Positions 8,155 through 17,091 of a DNA stretch of 64,000 bases are shown here, piece after piece. Source of the stretch: Niveispirillum cyanobacteriorum. GTDB taxonomy: Bacteria > Pseudomonadota > Alphaproteobacteria > Azospirillales > Azospirillaceae. The notes beneath the pieces were generated by a model. It searched no databases and had not been told where the DNA came from. It saw only the letters and a program-made list of their open reading frames with translations. The stretch's first letter is position 1. The number at the start of each line of letters is the position of its first letter. The position numbers were made by a program, and so were the translations under genes. Location of the stretch: positions 806,001 to 870,000 of the forward strand of contig NZ_CP025612.1 in assembly GCF_002868735.1 (NCBI RefSeq). The letters run 5' to 3'.

Positions 8155-8823
8155 ATGGCCCCCTTCCGGCCCAAATACATCTCCTTCGACTGCTATGGCA
8201 CGCTGACCCGTTTCCGCATGTCGGAGATGGCGCGCGAGATGTTCCCCGACCGTATCGCGCCGGAGCATATGGAAAAGTTCTGCAAGGACTTCTCCGCCTA
8301 TCGCCTGGACGAGGTGCTGGGCGCTTGGAAGCCCTATGATCAGGTAATCCACAATGCCGTGGAGCGTACCTGTAAGAAGTGGAAGGTCGAGTTCCGGCCC
8401 GAGGAAGCGCGCCGCATCTATGACGCCGTGCCGACCTGGGGCCCGCATCCCGACGTGGCAGAGGGCCTGTCCAAGGTGGCCAAGGAAATCCCGCTGGTCA
8501 TCCTGTCCAACGCCATGAACGAGCAGATCCACCATAATGTGGCCCTGCTGGGCGCCCCGTTCCACCGCGTCTATACGGCACAGCAGGCCCAGGCCTATAA
8601 GCCCCGCTTCCAGGCGTTCGAATATATGTTCGACCAGTTGGGCTGTGGTCCGGAGGAGATGATGCATGTCAGCTCCAGCTTCCGCTATGACCAGAATAGC
8701 GCCACCGATCTGGGCTTTGGCGCCCGCGTCTTCGTGGCGCGCGGTCATGAGCCGACCAACCCCAACTATCGCGATTACGAAATCCCGCATATCGGCATCC
8801 TGCCGGCGCTGCTGGGGTTGTGA
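8155..8823 (+). CDS. Haloacid dehalogenase, type II (HAD superfamily)
   Basis: 222-aa HAD hydrolase. Motif I is FDCYGTLT with nucleophile Asp at about residue 11. Motif II is VILSNAMN. The Lys of motif III lies in AYKPRFQAFEYMF and the acidic/aromatic end in HVSSSFRYDQNSATDLGFGARVFV. Length and layout fit L-2-haloacid dehalogenase type II. Many annotated members lack proven dehalogenase activity and sit, as here, next to amine- or opine-oxidation genes. GGAAAG precedes the ATG by 6-7 bp. Downstream lies a hairpin-rich repeat, then the oxidase/ABC operon. Confidence 0.82.
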   Translation: MAPFRPKYISFDCYGTLTRFRMSEMAREMFPDRIAPEHMEKFCKDFSAYRLDEVLGAWKPYDQVIHNAVERTCKKWKVEFRPEEARRIYDAVPTWGPHPDVAEGLSKVAKEIPLVILSNAMNEQIHHNVALLGAPFHRVYTAQQAQAYKPRFQAFEYMFDQLGCGPEEMMHVSSSFRYDQNSATDLGFGARVFVARGHEPTNPNYRDYEIPHIGILPALLGL

Positions 8824-8845
8824 GTTATCCGTACCGTTCTTTTTG

Positions 8846-8956
8846 TGTCACCCCCGCGAAAGCGGGGGCCCAGCATTAGGCGCTGTCAGCGCCGATATAA
8901 GTCTTATCGTGACAGATGCCGCTCCGCACTGGGTCCTTGCTTTCGCGGGGATGACC
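8846..8956. repeat. Palindromic intergenic repeat (REP-like)
   Basis: Two inverted arms, roughly 8846-8872 and 8929-8956, each contain CCCCGCGAAAGC next to a CCCAG block. The left arm also folds alone (CCCCCGC gaaa GCGGGGG, 8851-8868). It resembles the dispersed palindromes common between alphaproteobacterial genes and may also act as a terminator for the upstream gene. Confidence 0.7.
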
Positions 8957-9018
8957 GGGGGAGCAGTGAAAGCTGCGGCAACGATATTGGCGCATTTTCT
9001 CCAACCCGGTGATCCTCC

Positions 9019-10305
9019 ATGACCGCATCGCAAACCCTTTCCTACTGGCTGGACACCGCCCCCCGCTTTACCGGCGGGGCGGCGGGGCCTGTTGAGGGTC
9101 GGGTGGATGTGGCGATCATCGGGGGTGGGTTTACCGGCCTATCGGCGGCGCTGGCGCTGGCCAAGCAAGGCGCCAGCACCATTGTACTGGAGGCAGGCCG
9201 GGTGGCAGGCGAGGCGTCAGGCCGCAATGGCGGGCAGTGCAACAGCGGCACGGCCCATGATTTTGCGGCCCTGGCAGGACGGTTCGGGGTGGAGACGGCG
9301 CGCAAATATTATCAGGCGCATGTCGATGCCGTGGACGATGTGGCGCGGATCGCGCGGGAGGAAGGGATCGATTGTTCCTTCCGCCGCTGTGGCCGGTTGA
9401 AGCTGGCGGCAAAGCCGGAACATTACGACAAGCTGGCCCGCGCGGCTGACACGCTGGCAACGGTCGATCCCAATGTCCACCTGCTGTCGCGGGCCGATCT
9501 GGCCTCTGAAATCAGATCTGACGATTTCCATGGCGGCCTGCTGCAAACCACCAGCGCACAGTTGCATGTCGGCCGGTTCGGCGTGGGTCTGGCAGAGGCG
9601 GCGGCGCGCAAGGGTGCCCTGATCCATGAAGGGGCACCGGTCACCGGCTTGGCCAACGCAGCCGGTGGCGGCTGGGAACTTCGGACACCGAAGGGTCTTG
9701 TACACGCCAAACAGGTGCTGGTCGCTACCGGCGGGGCCAGCCCGGTGGGTCCGTTCGGCTGGTTCCGGCGGCGTATCGTATCGGTCGGTTCTTTCGTGAT
9801 CGCGACCGAGCGGTTGCCAGAGGCGATGACGCAAAGCCTGTTTCCGGGACAGCGCAACTATGTGACCAGCAAGAATATCGGGAACTATTTCCGTCTGTCG
9901 CCGGACAACCGCCTGATCTTTGGCGGGCGGGCGCGGTTTGCGGTGTCGGACCCGCTGTCAGACGCCAAAAGCGGGCGAATCCTGGACAACGCGATGCGCA
10001 CCCTGTTCCCAGCCTTGAAAGACGTGAAGGTTGATTATTGCTGGGGCGGCATGGTGGACCTCACCGCCGACCGCCTGCCCCGCGCCGGTGAACATGACGG
10101 CATCTTTTACGCGATGGGCTATAGCGGCCATGGCACCCAGATGGCGGTGCATATGGGCGAGCGCATGGCACGGGTGATGGGCGGCGACCCCTCGGCCAAC
10201 CCCTGGGCCAACCTGTCCTGGCCCCCCGTTCCGGGCCATCTGGGCAAGCCCTGGTTCCTGCCGCTGGTCGGCCTTTACTATCGTATCCAGGACATCCTGC
10301 ATTGA
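9019..10305 (+). CDS. FAD-dependent amine oxidase, PuuB/OrdL-like
   Basis: 428-aa DAO-family flavoenzyme. The dinucleotide fold VAIIGGGFTGLSAALAL is near residues 31-47, followed by the second family motif GEASGRNGGQCNSG and the C-terminal FAD motif AMGYSGHGTQMAVHMGE. Closest recognisable type is gamma-glutamylputrescine oxidase (PuuB) and related oxidoreductases that release an aldehyde, ammonia and H2O2. No gamma-glutamylputrescine synthetase (PuuA) is present, so the substrate is unproven. Its stop lies 8 bp before the next gene's start, which ties it to the ABC transporter operon. Confidence 0.85.
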   Translation: MTASQTLSYWLDTAPRFTGGAAGPVEGRVDVAIIGGGFTGLSAALALAKQGASTIVLEAGRVAGEASGRNGGQCNSGTAHDFAALAGRFGVETARKYYQAHVDAVDDVARIAREEGIDCSFRRCGRLKLAAKPEHYDKLARAADTLATVDPNVHLLSRADLASEIRSDDFHGGLLQTTSAQLHVGRFGVGLAEAAARKGALIHEGAPVTGLANAAGGGWELRTPKGLVHAKQVLVATGGASPVGPFGWFRRRIVSVGSFVIATERLPEAMTQSLFPGQRNYVTSKNIGNYFRLSPDNRLIFGGRARFAVSDPLSDAKSGRILDNAMRTLFPALKDVKVDYCWGGMVDLTADRLPRAGEHDGIFYAMGYSGHGTQMAVHMGERMARVMGGDPSANPWANLSWPPVPGHLGKPWFLPLVGLYYRIQDILH

Positions 10306-10313
10306 GGGGCCCC

Positions 10314-11837
10314 ATGCGCCTTTCCCGACGTCAGATGCTAGGCACGGGCCTTGCCGCCGGCATGATGGGGCTGCTGCCCCGGTTGGCCAGCGCGCAACCC
10401 CGACGCGGCGGTCATGTCACCGCCGCCTGCATGTCCAGTTCCACCGCCGACACGCTGGACCCTGCCAAGGGCGCGTTGTCCACCGATTACTGCCGTCACG
10501 CCATGTTCTACAATGGCCTGACGGATTATGACGACAATGCCCAACCACGCCTGAGCCTGGCTGAAAGCCTGAATAGCAGTGACCAGATGATCTGGCGTGT
10601 TGTCGTGCGCGACGATGTGAAGTTTCATGATGGCAGCAAACTCACCGCCGATGACGTGGTCTTCTCCCTGCTGCGCCTGCAGGACCCGGCGTCGGGATCG
10701 AAGGTAAAGCCCATCGCGTCGCAGATGGCCTCTGTTCGGGCCGTCTCACCGCGTGATGTAGAGATCGTGCTGACCAGCCCGAATGTCGACCTGCCGTCGA
10801 TCCTGGCGCAGTCGCATTTCTATATCATCAAGGCCGGTACCACGAATTTCAGCACGGCTAACGGCACCGGACCATTCCGGTGCCAGACGTTCCAGCCGGG
10901 TGTGCGCACCCTGGGCGTGCGTAACGAGGATTATTTCCGCGATGGCCGCCCCTATCTGGATAGTCTGGAACTGATCGGCATCCCAGACGAAGTGGCGCGG
11001 GTCAATGCGCTGCTGTCGGGTGATGTGCAGATGATCCTGGCCATCAATCCCCGGTCCACCCGCCGCATCCGGGAAAGCGGCACGCATGAACTGCTGGTGA
11101 CGCCGTCGGGCCTGTACACCAACCTAATCATGCGCCGCGATGCGATACCGACCAGCAGCCCGGATTTCGTGCTGGGTATGAAATATCTGTTCGATCGTGA
11201 CCTGATCAAACGCGCCCTGTTCCGTGATTACGCCACCATCGGAAATGACCATCCGATCCCGCCCTTCGACCCGCTTTACCGGGCCGATATACCACAGCGG
11301 ACATTGGACCTGGACCGTGCGCGCTATCATTTCGCCCGGGCCGATCTGCCTTCAACTCCACTGCCACTTTACTGCTCGCCCGCGGCGGAGGGGTCGGTCG
11401 ATATGGCATCGGTGCTGCAAGAGTACGGATCTAAGGTCGGACTGAAGCTGGCGGTGAACCGCATGCCGGCGGATGGTTACTGGTCCACCCATTGGATGAA
11501 GCATCCGCTGGGCTTCGGCAATACCAACCCGCGCCCCACCGCCGATCTGATATTCAGCCTGTTCTACAAATCGACCGCCGCCTGGAACGAAAGCGGCTGG
11601 AAGAATGAACGGTTCGACCGGCTGCTGCTGGAAGCCCGCGCCCAGGGGGATTTCGCCCTGCGCAAGGAAATTTATGGCGAGATGCAGGAGATTGTGGCGA
11701 CCGAATGCGGCACGGCGATCCCCGTCTTCATCACCCTGATCGATGGGTTCGATAAGCGAGTCAAAGGCCTACGCCCCATCCCGCTGGGCGGCTTCATGGG
11801 CTATAAATTCCCCGAACATGTCTGGTGGGAGGGCTGA
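10314..11837 (+). CDS. ABC transporter substrate-binding protein, family 5 (Tat-exported)
   Basis: 507-aa periplasmic solute-binding protein of the oligopeptide/opine/nickel family (SBP_bac_5). The N terminus LSRRQMLGTGLAAGMMGLLPRLASAQ has the twin-arginine pattern, so export by Tat is likely. The mature start RRGGHVTAA and the block DTLDPAKG, DVKFHDGSKLTADDVVFSL are family signatures. The ATG at 10314 has GAGG upstream; a TTG twelve bases earlier is less likely. It supplies ligand to the two permeases and the double ATPase encoded next. Confidence 0.9.
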   Translation: MRLSRRQMLGTGLAAGMMGLLPRLASAQPRRGGHVTAACMSSSTADTLDPAKGALSTDYCRHAMFYNGLTDYDDNAQPRLSLAESLNSSDQMIWRVVVRDDVKFHDGSKLTADDVVFSLLRLQDPASGSKVKPIASQMASVRAVSPRDVEIVLTSPNVDLPSILAQSHFYIIKAGTTNFSTANGTGPFRCQTFQPGVRTLGVRNEDYFRDGRPYLDSLELIGIPDEVARVNALLSGDVQMILAINPRSTRRIRESGTHELLVTPSGLYTNLIMRRDAIPTSSPDFVLGMKYLFDRDLIKRALFRDYATIGNDHPIPPFDPLYRADIPQRTLDLDRARYHFARADLPSTPLPLYCSPAAEGSVDMASVLQEYGSKVGLKLAVNRMPADGYWSTHWMKHPLGFGNTNPRPTADLIFSLFYKSTAAWNESGWKNERFDRLLLEARAQGDFALRKEIYGEMQEIVATECGTAIPVFITLIDGFDKRVKGLRPIPLGGFMGYKFPEHVWWEG

Positions 11838-11842
11838 TTATC

Positions 11843-12823
11843 ATGGCCGGACCCGCGACCCGTGGCCTGCTGGCCACCGCCCTGCCCCTGATTGGCAAGC
11901 GGATTGCGTCAGGTATGCTGACGCTGCTGCTCGTCTCGCTTGTCGTGTTCTTTATCGCCCAGCTTCTGCCCGGTGACGCAGCGCAGGAAATGCTGGGCCA
12001 GGCGGCCACTGCCGATGCGGTCGCGGCGCTGCGTGAAAAGTTCGGCCTGGATCGACCCGCCCCTGAACGTTATGTGCGCTGGCTGGTCGGCATGCTGACC
12101 GGGGACCCCGGCTATTCGCTGGTTGCGAACATGGCGGTTTCCGATGTCATCGCGGCCCGCCTGCCCAATTCGCTGCTGCTGGCGGCCCTGTCGGCCATGG
12201 TGTCGGTGCCGGTGGCCCTGACCATCGGCATCCTGTCGGCCATGCACCGCGATGCCCGCCTGGACCGGGGCCTGAATGTGGCGACCCTGTCCATGGTGGC
12301 GCTGCCGGAATTCCTGGTCGCCACGCTGGCCGTGCTGGTTCTCTCTGTCCAGTTGCGCTGGCTTCCCTCAATTGCGCTGATCCCGCCCGATGCCAGCCCG
12401 TGGCTCGTGCTGCGGTCGCTAGCCATGCCGATCCTGACCCTGTCGGTGATCGTCATCGCCCAGATGGCCCGCATGACACGGGCCGCGATCATCCAGCAAT
12501 TGAGCCAGCCTTATGTGGAGATGGCCCTGCTCAAGGGGATCAAGCCGGCGCGGGTAGTGCTGACCCATGTGCTGCCCAACGCCATCGGCCCCATCGTAAA
12601 CGCCATGGCGCTGTCGCTGTCCTACCTGCTGGGCGGGGCGATCATTGTGGAAACGATCTTCAATTATCCAGGTCTGGCCAGCTTGATGGTCAATGCCGTC
12701 ACCAGCCGCGACATGCCGCTGCTGCAGGCCTGCGCCATGATCTTCTGCACCGCCTATCTGCTGCTGGTGCTGATTGCCGATACCGTCGCCATCCTGGCCA
12801 ACCCGAGGCTGCGCAACCGATGA
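11843..12823 (+). CDS. ABC transporter permease, DppB type
   Basis: 326-aa inner-membrane permease with about six membrane segments. An N-terminal helix (GMLTLLLVSLVVFFIAQLLPGD) and the cytoplasmic EAA-type loop YVEMALLKGIKPARVVLTHVLPNA are typical of DppB/OppB. The ATG at 11843 is preceded by GGGAGGG. The next permease starts inside its stop codon (ATGA). Likely first half of the heterodimeric channel. Confidence 0.9.
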   Translation: MAGPATRGLLATALPLIGKRIASGMLTLLLVSLVVFFIAQLLPGDAAQEMLGQAATADAVAALREKFGLDRPAPERYVRWLVGMLTGDPGYSLVANMAVSDVIAARLPNSLLLAALSAMVSVPVALTIGILSAMHRDARLDRGLNVATLSMVALPEFLVATLAVLVLSVQLRWLPSIALIPPDASPWLVLRSLAMPILTLSVIVIAQMARMTRAAIIQQLSQPYVEMALLKGIKPARVVLTHVLPNAIGPIVNAMALSLSYLLGGAIIVETIFNYPGLASLMVNAVTSRDMPLLQACAMIFCTAYLLLVLIADTVAILANPRLRNR

Positions 12824-13659
12824 CGAACGCGATCCGATCCTGGGTGAAAGCCCTTTCCGGCAGTGGCCGCATTGGTCTAGCGCTGGTGCTGTTCTGGCTG
12901 TTGATCGCCATCATCGGCCCATTCCTGGCCCCGTATGATCCCGGCGCCTTCGTGGCCCATGACGTGTTTGCCGGCTTCACCGGCGCTCACCTGTTGGGCA
13001 GCGACTATCTGGGCCGCGATGTATTAAGCCGGCTGCTGTCGGGGGCCCGCTACTCTGTCGGTCTGGCGCTGGCCGCGGCATTGCTGGCCAGCACGGCGGG
13101 CATCACCCTGGCCCTGCTGACGTCTGTAAGCCCGCGCTGGCTGGATGAGGGAATTAGCCGGTTCATGGATACGCTGATCTCCATCCCGTCGAAAATCTTC
13201 TCCCTGGTTTTGGTGGCGGTGGTCGGCTCCTCGCTGCCGCTGCTGCTGCTGGTCGCCTCTGTCACCTATATGCCGGGCTCCTTCCGTATTGCACGCTCGC
13301 TGGCCGTCAATCTGGCGCAAATGGACTATGTGCAGGTGGCCCGGTGCCGGGGTGAAGGGGCGGCCTATATCGCCATCCGGGAAATCCTGCCAAACATGAT
13401 CCACCCGATGCTGGCCGATTTCGGTCTGCGCTTCGTGTTCATCGTGCTGCTGCTGTCGGGCCTTTCCTTCCTGGGTTTAGGCGTGCAGCCGCCGGATGCC
13501 GATCTGGGGTCCCTGGTGCGCGAGAATATTTCCGGTCTGGGTGAGGCCGCACCCGCCATCCTAATGCCGGCCATCGCGATTGCCACCCTGACGGTCGGCG
13601 TCAACCTGCTGATCGACGCGCTGCCCGGGCGGGGCCGACGCATGGCCGGGAAGGAATAA
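12820..13659 (+). CDS. ABC transporter permease, DppC type
   Basis: 279-aa inner-membrane permease of the DppC/OppC type. The N-terminal motif AHLLGSDYLGRDVLSRLLSGARYS and the EAA loop YVQVARCRGEGAAYIAIREILPN are diagnostic. The ATG overlaps the previous stop by four bases, indicating translational coupling. The ATPase gene begins 2 bp after its stop. Confidence 0.9.
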   Translation: MTNAIRSWVKALSGSGRIGLALVLFWLLIAIIGPFLAPYDPGAFVAHDVFAGFTGAHLLGSDYLGRDVLSRLLSGARYSVGLALAAALLASTAGITLALLTSVSPRWLDEGISRFMDTLISIPSKIFSLVLVAVVGSSLPLLLLVASVTYMPGSFRIARSLAVNLAQMDYVQVARCRGEGAAYIAIREILPNMIHPMLADFGLRFVFIVLLLSGLSFLGLGVQPPDADLGSLVRENISGLGEAAPAILMPAIAIATLTVGVNLLIDALPGRGRRMAGKE

Positions 13660-13661
13660 GC

Positions 13662-15425
13662 ATGCAGACCCATGTCGAAGTGCGCGGCCTGTGCGTCGCC
13701 GCCGGTGCCCATACCATCGTGGCGGATGTGGATTTCAGTATTCCGCGCGGCAGTGTGCTGGCCCTGATTGGGGAAAGCGGGTCGGGCAAGACCACTATCG
13801 CCATGGCCCTGATGGGTTACGCCCGTCTGGGCTGCCGTATCGCGGGCGGCTCGGTGCGGGTGAGCGATACCGACGTCCTGTCGCTGGATGAGGATGGGCT
13901 GGCGGCCCTGCGGGGGGACCGGGTGTCCTATATCGCGCAGTCGGCGGCGGCATCATTCAACCCGTCGCGGCGCATCATGGACCAAGTGGTGGAACCCGCC
14001 CTGATCCATGGAAGAATGGACCGCAAAGAGGCGGAGACGAAGGCCGTTGCTCTGTTCCGGTCGCTGGCCCTGCCCGACCCGGACAGCATCGGCGAGCGGT
14101 ATCCGCACCAATTGTCGGGCGGGCAGTTGCAGCGCCTGATGGCGGCCATGGCCCTGATTACGGGTCCGGAACTAGTCATCCTGGACGAGCCGACCACCGC
14201 CCTGGACGTCACCACCCAGATCGAGGTGCTGCGCGCCTTCAAGCAGGCGGTGCGCGACCAGGGGGCGACCGCCGTCTATGTCTCCCACGATCTGGCCGTG
14301 GTGGCGCAGATGGCCGATGCCATCGTGGTGCTGAACAAGGGCCGTATCCGGGAAAACGGGTCAGCGGTGCAGGTGCTGCAACAGCCGGAGGACGAGTATA
14401 CCCGTACCCTGATGGCGGCGGCGCGGCCGGAGCGGGCGGCGGTGGAGGCACCGAAGGGGGCCACCGCCCCGCTGCTGGAGATCAAGGGACTGAACGCCGG
14501 CTACGGCGCCACGCCCATCCTGCGCGACATCAACCTGACCATCGCGCGCGGTGCCACGCTGGGCGTCATCGGGGAAAGCGGGTCGGGCAAGTCCACCCTG
14601 GCCCGCGTGATTGCCGGCCTGCTGCCCCCCTCCTCCGGGTCGATCAATTTCGACGGCGCCCGCCTGCCGCCGGCCCTGTCCATGCGCAACAAGGAACAGT
14701 TCCGGCGCATCCAGCTTGTCTTCCAGAATGCCGACACGGCGCTGAACCCCGCCCATTCGGTGGGCGACATTATCGGGCGGCCGCTGGCTTTTTATCACGG
14801 GCTGAAAGGACCGGCGGCGGCCAGGCGGGTCGCGGAACTGCTGGACCTGATCAAGCTGCCGGCATCGCTGGCCGACCGGCCCTGCGGCGGCCTGTCGGGC
14901 GGACAGAAACAGCGTATCAATCTGGCCCGTGCGCTGGCCGCCAAACCCGACCTGATCATGTGCGACGAGGTGACGTCGGCGCTGGATACGGTGGTGGGGG
15001 CCGCCATTCTGGACCTGCTGGCCGAATTGAAGCGGGAACTGGGCTTGGCCTATCTTTTCATCAGCCATGACATCGCCACCGTCCGCGCCATCGCGGACGA
15101 TATTATGGTGCTGTATGCCGGCACGCAGGTAGAAACGGGCGGACGGCAGGGCTATGAGGGCGTGGCCCGCCATCCCTATACCGACCTGTTGATCGGCTCC
15201 GTGCCGGAATTGCGGCCGGGCTGGCTGGAGGAACAGGGCGCACGCCCCGCGCCGCCGGCCATCGGACAGCCCAAGGACGGGGCTGATCTGTGCCGGTTCC
15301 TGCCGCGCTGTTCCTGGCGCGTCGGCGGCACCTGTGAGGAATTCACCCCGCCCCGGCACCGGACGCCGGGGGGCAACATCATCCTGTGCCATCGGCCAGA
15401 GGGCGCAGCGGAGGGAGCATCGTGA
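13662..15425 (+). CDS. ABC transporter ATP-binding protein with two fused nucleotide-binding domains (DppD-DppF)
   Basis: 587-aa protein with two complete ATPase domains. Walker A GESGSGKT occurs at about residues 37-44 and again near residue 304. Signatures are LSGGQLQRL and LSGGQKQRI; Walker B are LVILDEPTTALD and LIMCDEVTSALD. The second domain has CDEVTSALD where LDEPTSALD is usual, but the catalytic Glu is kept. The C terminus (CRFLPRCSWRVGGTCEE) is the oligopeptide-transporter tail. It powers both permeases alone, so no separate DppF is needed. The next gene starts in its stop (GTGA). Confidence 0.92.
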   Translation: MQTHVEVRGLCVAAGAHTIVADVDFSIPRGSVLALIGESGSGKTTIAMALMGYARLGCRIAGGSVRVSDTDVLSLDEDGLAALRGDRVSYIAQSAAASFNPSRRIMDQVVEPALIHGRMDRKEAETKAVALFRSLALPDPDSIGERYPHQLSGGQLQRLMAAMALITGPELVILDEPTTALDVTTQIEVLRAFKQAVRDQGATAVYVSHDLAVVAQMADAIVVLNKGRIRENGSAVQVLQQPEDEYTRTLMAAARPERAAVEAPKGATAPLLEIKGLNAGYGATPILRDINLTIARGATLGVIGESGSGKSTLARVIAGLLPPSSGSINFDGARLPPALSMRNKEQFRRIQLVFQNADTALNPAHSVGDIIGRPLAFYHGLKGPAAARRVAELLDLIKLPASLADRPCGGLSGGQKQRINLARALAAKPDLIMCDEVTSALDTVVGAAILDLLAELKRELGLAYLFISHDIATVRAIADDIMVLYAGTQVETGGRQGYEGVARHPYTDLLIGSVPELRPGWLEEQGARPAPPAIGQPKDGADLCRFLPRCSWRVGGTCEEFTPPRHRTPGGNIILCHRPEGAAEGAS

Positions 15426-15733
15426 GCCAAGGGCGCTTCGTACGGCTGGCCGAACGGGACCGGCCCGCCATCCACATCACCATCGACGGCATCCGCGTGC
15501 AGGCCATGGAAGGCGATACGCTGATGGTGGCCATGCTGGCAGGGGGCGGCATCCTGCGACAGTCGGAATTCACCGACGGCAACCGGGCGGGGTTCTGCCT
15601 GATGGGGGCCTGTCAGGATTGCTGGGTCTGGACCGACAGCGGCCACCGGCTGCGCGCCTGTTCCACCATTGCCGAGGATGGCATGTCCGTCACCACCAGC
15701 CAGCCGGGGGCATCATGGCCGAACCACGGGTGA
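15422..15733 (+). CDS. Small 2Fe-2S subunit of an amino/imino-acid dehydrogenase (HcnA-like)
   Basis: 103-aa ferredoxin-like protein with ligand pattern C-x4-C-x2-C-x11-C in GFCLMGACQDCW...RACST. It matches the small subunit of HcnABC hydrogen cyanide synthase, opine oxidases and D-hydroxyproline dehydrogenase (LhpF). The start is taken as GTG at 15422, overlapping the ATPase stop by four bases; an ATG at 15386 would overlap deeply. It overlaps the next gene by 19 bp. It would carry electrons between the two flavin subunits encoded next. Confidence 0.83.
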   Translation: MSQGRFVRLAERDRPAIHITIDGIRVQAMEGDTLMVAMLAGGGILRQSEFTDGNRAGFCLMGACQDCWVWTDSGHRLRACSTIAEDGMSVTTSQPGASWPNHG

Positions 15734-17091
15734 TTATCGTCGGTGCCGGTCCTGCCGGGGTAAGGGCCGCCGAAACCGTCGCCGCTGCCGGCCTTACCCC
15801 CATCGTGATTGATGAGGGGCGGCGGGCAGGCGGCCAAATCTATCGCCGGCAGCCGGATAATTTCCGCCGACCCTATGGCGACCTCTATGGAACTGAGGCA
15901 GACCGCGCCAAGGCCGTGCATGACGGGTTCGATGCCCTGGGCGACCGCATCGATTACCGGGCCGAAACCCTGGTCTGGAACATTGCCGACGGCCATGTCT
16001 GGACCGCCAGTGGCAGGGCGCAGGAGGCCCTGCCCTATGACGCCCTGATCCTGTGTACCGGGGCCACCGACCGCTTGATGCCCATGGCGGGCTGGGATCT
16101 GCCCGGCACCTACAGCCTGGGCGGGTCGCAGGTGGCGCTGAAGGCGCAGGCCGTGTCCATCGGGTCGCAGGTGGTGTTCCTGGGCACCGGCCCGCTGCTC
16201 TATCTGGTGGCCTCGCAATATATCAAGGCGGGGGCCAGGGTGGCGGCAGTGCTGGATACGTCCAGCTTCACCGCCCGCATCACCGCCCTGCCCGACCTTC
16301 TCGCCCTTCCGTCGGTCCTGTGGAACGGCATCGCCCTGACCCGCGCCATCAAAGCGGCGGGGGTGCCGCTGCTGACCGGTGTCACGCCGGTGGCGATCAA
16401 TGGCGATGCCAAGACGGGAGTGACCGGGGTAACGGTCCGACTGGGCAATGGCGACGAGCGGCATTTCGCGTCGGATGCTGTTGCCATGGGCTATCACTTG
16501 CGGCCCGAAACACAGTTGGCCGATCTGGCTCGCTGTAGCTTTGCCTTTGACAAACTGACGCGCCAATACCTGCCGGTGCGGGACGAGGACGGCCGGGCCG
16601 ATGCGCCCATGAAGCTTTATCTGGCCGGTGACGGGGCCAAGGTGCTGGGCGCTCGGTCAGCGGAAGCGTCGGGCCGGTTGGCGGCCCTGGCTGCGCTCTC
16701 CGACTTAGGTTTTCCTGTCGACAAGGGCGCAATGATCATGCTGCGGCGGGAGATCGGGCGCTATGGCCGCTTCGCGCGCGGCTTGGCCAAGGCGTTCCCT
16801 TGGCCGCACCAGCAGGCAGCAGCCCTTGCCGATGATACGATCCTATGCCGCTGCGAATGCGTGACGGTGGGCGATGTACGCCGGACCATGGATGTGACGG
16901 GGGCGGCGGAAACGAACCGTACCAAGGCCTTCAGCCGGGTGGGCATGGGCCGCTGCCAGGGCCGCTATTGCGGGCATGCGGCAGCGGAGGTGATCGCGGC
17001 GCATGGTGAGTTCCCGGTGGCCGATGCCGGCCGCCTGCGCGGTCAGGCCCCGGTGAAGCCCCTGCCCATCGCCATCGGGGAGGCGGAATGA
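15715..17091 (+). CDS. FAD/NAD(P)-binding subunit of the dehydrogenase (HcnB/OoxA-like)
   Basis: 458-aa pyridine-nucleotide-disulfide-type flavoprotein. The N-terminal FAD fold is VIIVGAGPAGVRAAETV, with a second nucleotide fold VVFLGTGPLLYLVASQY in the middle. A C-terminal BFD-like 2Fe-2S site carries the cysteines in CRCECVTVGDV and GRCQGRYCG. This is the layout of HcnB, OoxA and LhpE alpha subunits. The ATG at 15715 lies inside the preceding gene; its stop overlaps the next ATG (ATGA). It probably forms one complex with its two neighbours. Confidence 0.88.
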   Translation: MAEPRVIIVGAGPAGVRAAETVAAAGLTPIVIDEGRRAGGQIYRRQPDNFRRPYGDLYGTEADRAKAVHDGFDALGDRIDYRAETLVWNIADGHVWTASGRAQEALPYDALILCTGATDRLMPMAGWDLPGTYSLGGSQVALKAQAVSIGSQVVFLGTGPLLYLVASQYIKAGARVAAVLDTSSFTARITALPDLLALPSVLWNGIALTRAIKAAGVPLLTGVTPVAINGDAKTGVTGVTVRLGNGDERHFASDAVAMGYHLRPETQLADLARCSFAFDKLTRQYLPVRDEDGRADAPMKLYLAGDGAKVLGARSAEASGRLAALAALSDLGFPVDKGAMIMLRREIGRYGRFARGLAKAFPWPHQQAAALADDTILCRCECVTVGDVRRTMDVTGAAETNRTKAFSRVGMGRCQGRYCGHAAAEVIAAHGEFPVADAGRLRGQAPVKPLPIAIGEAE

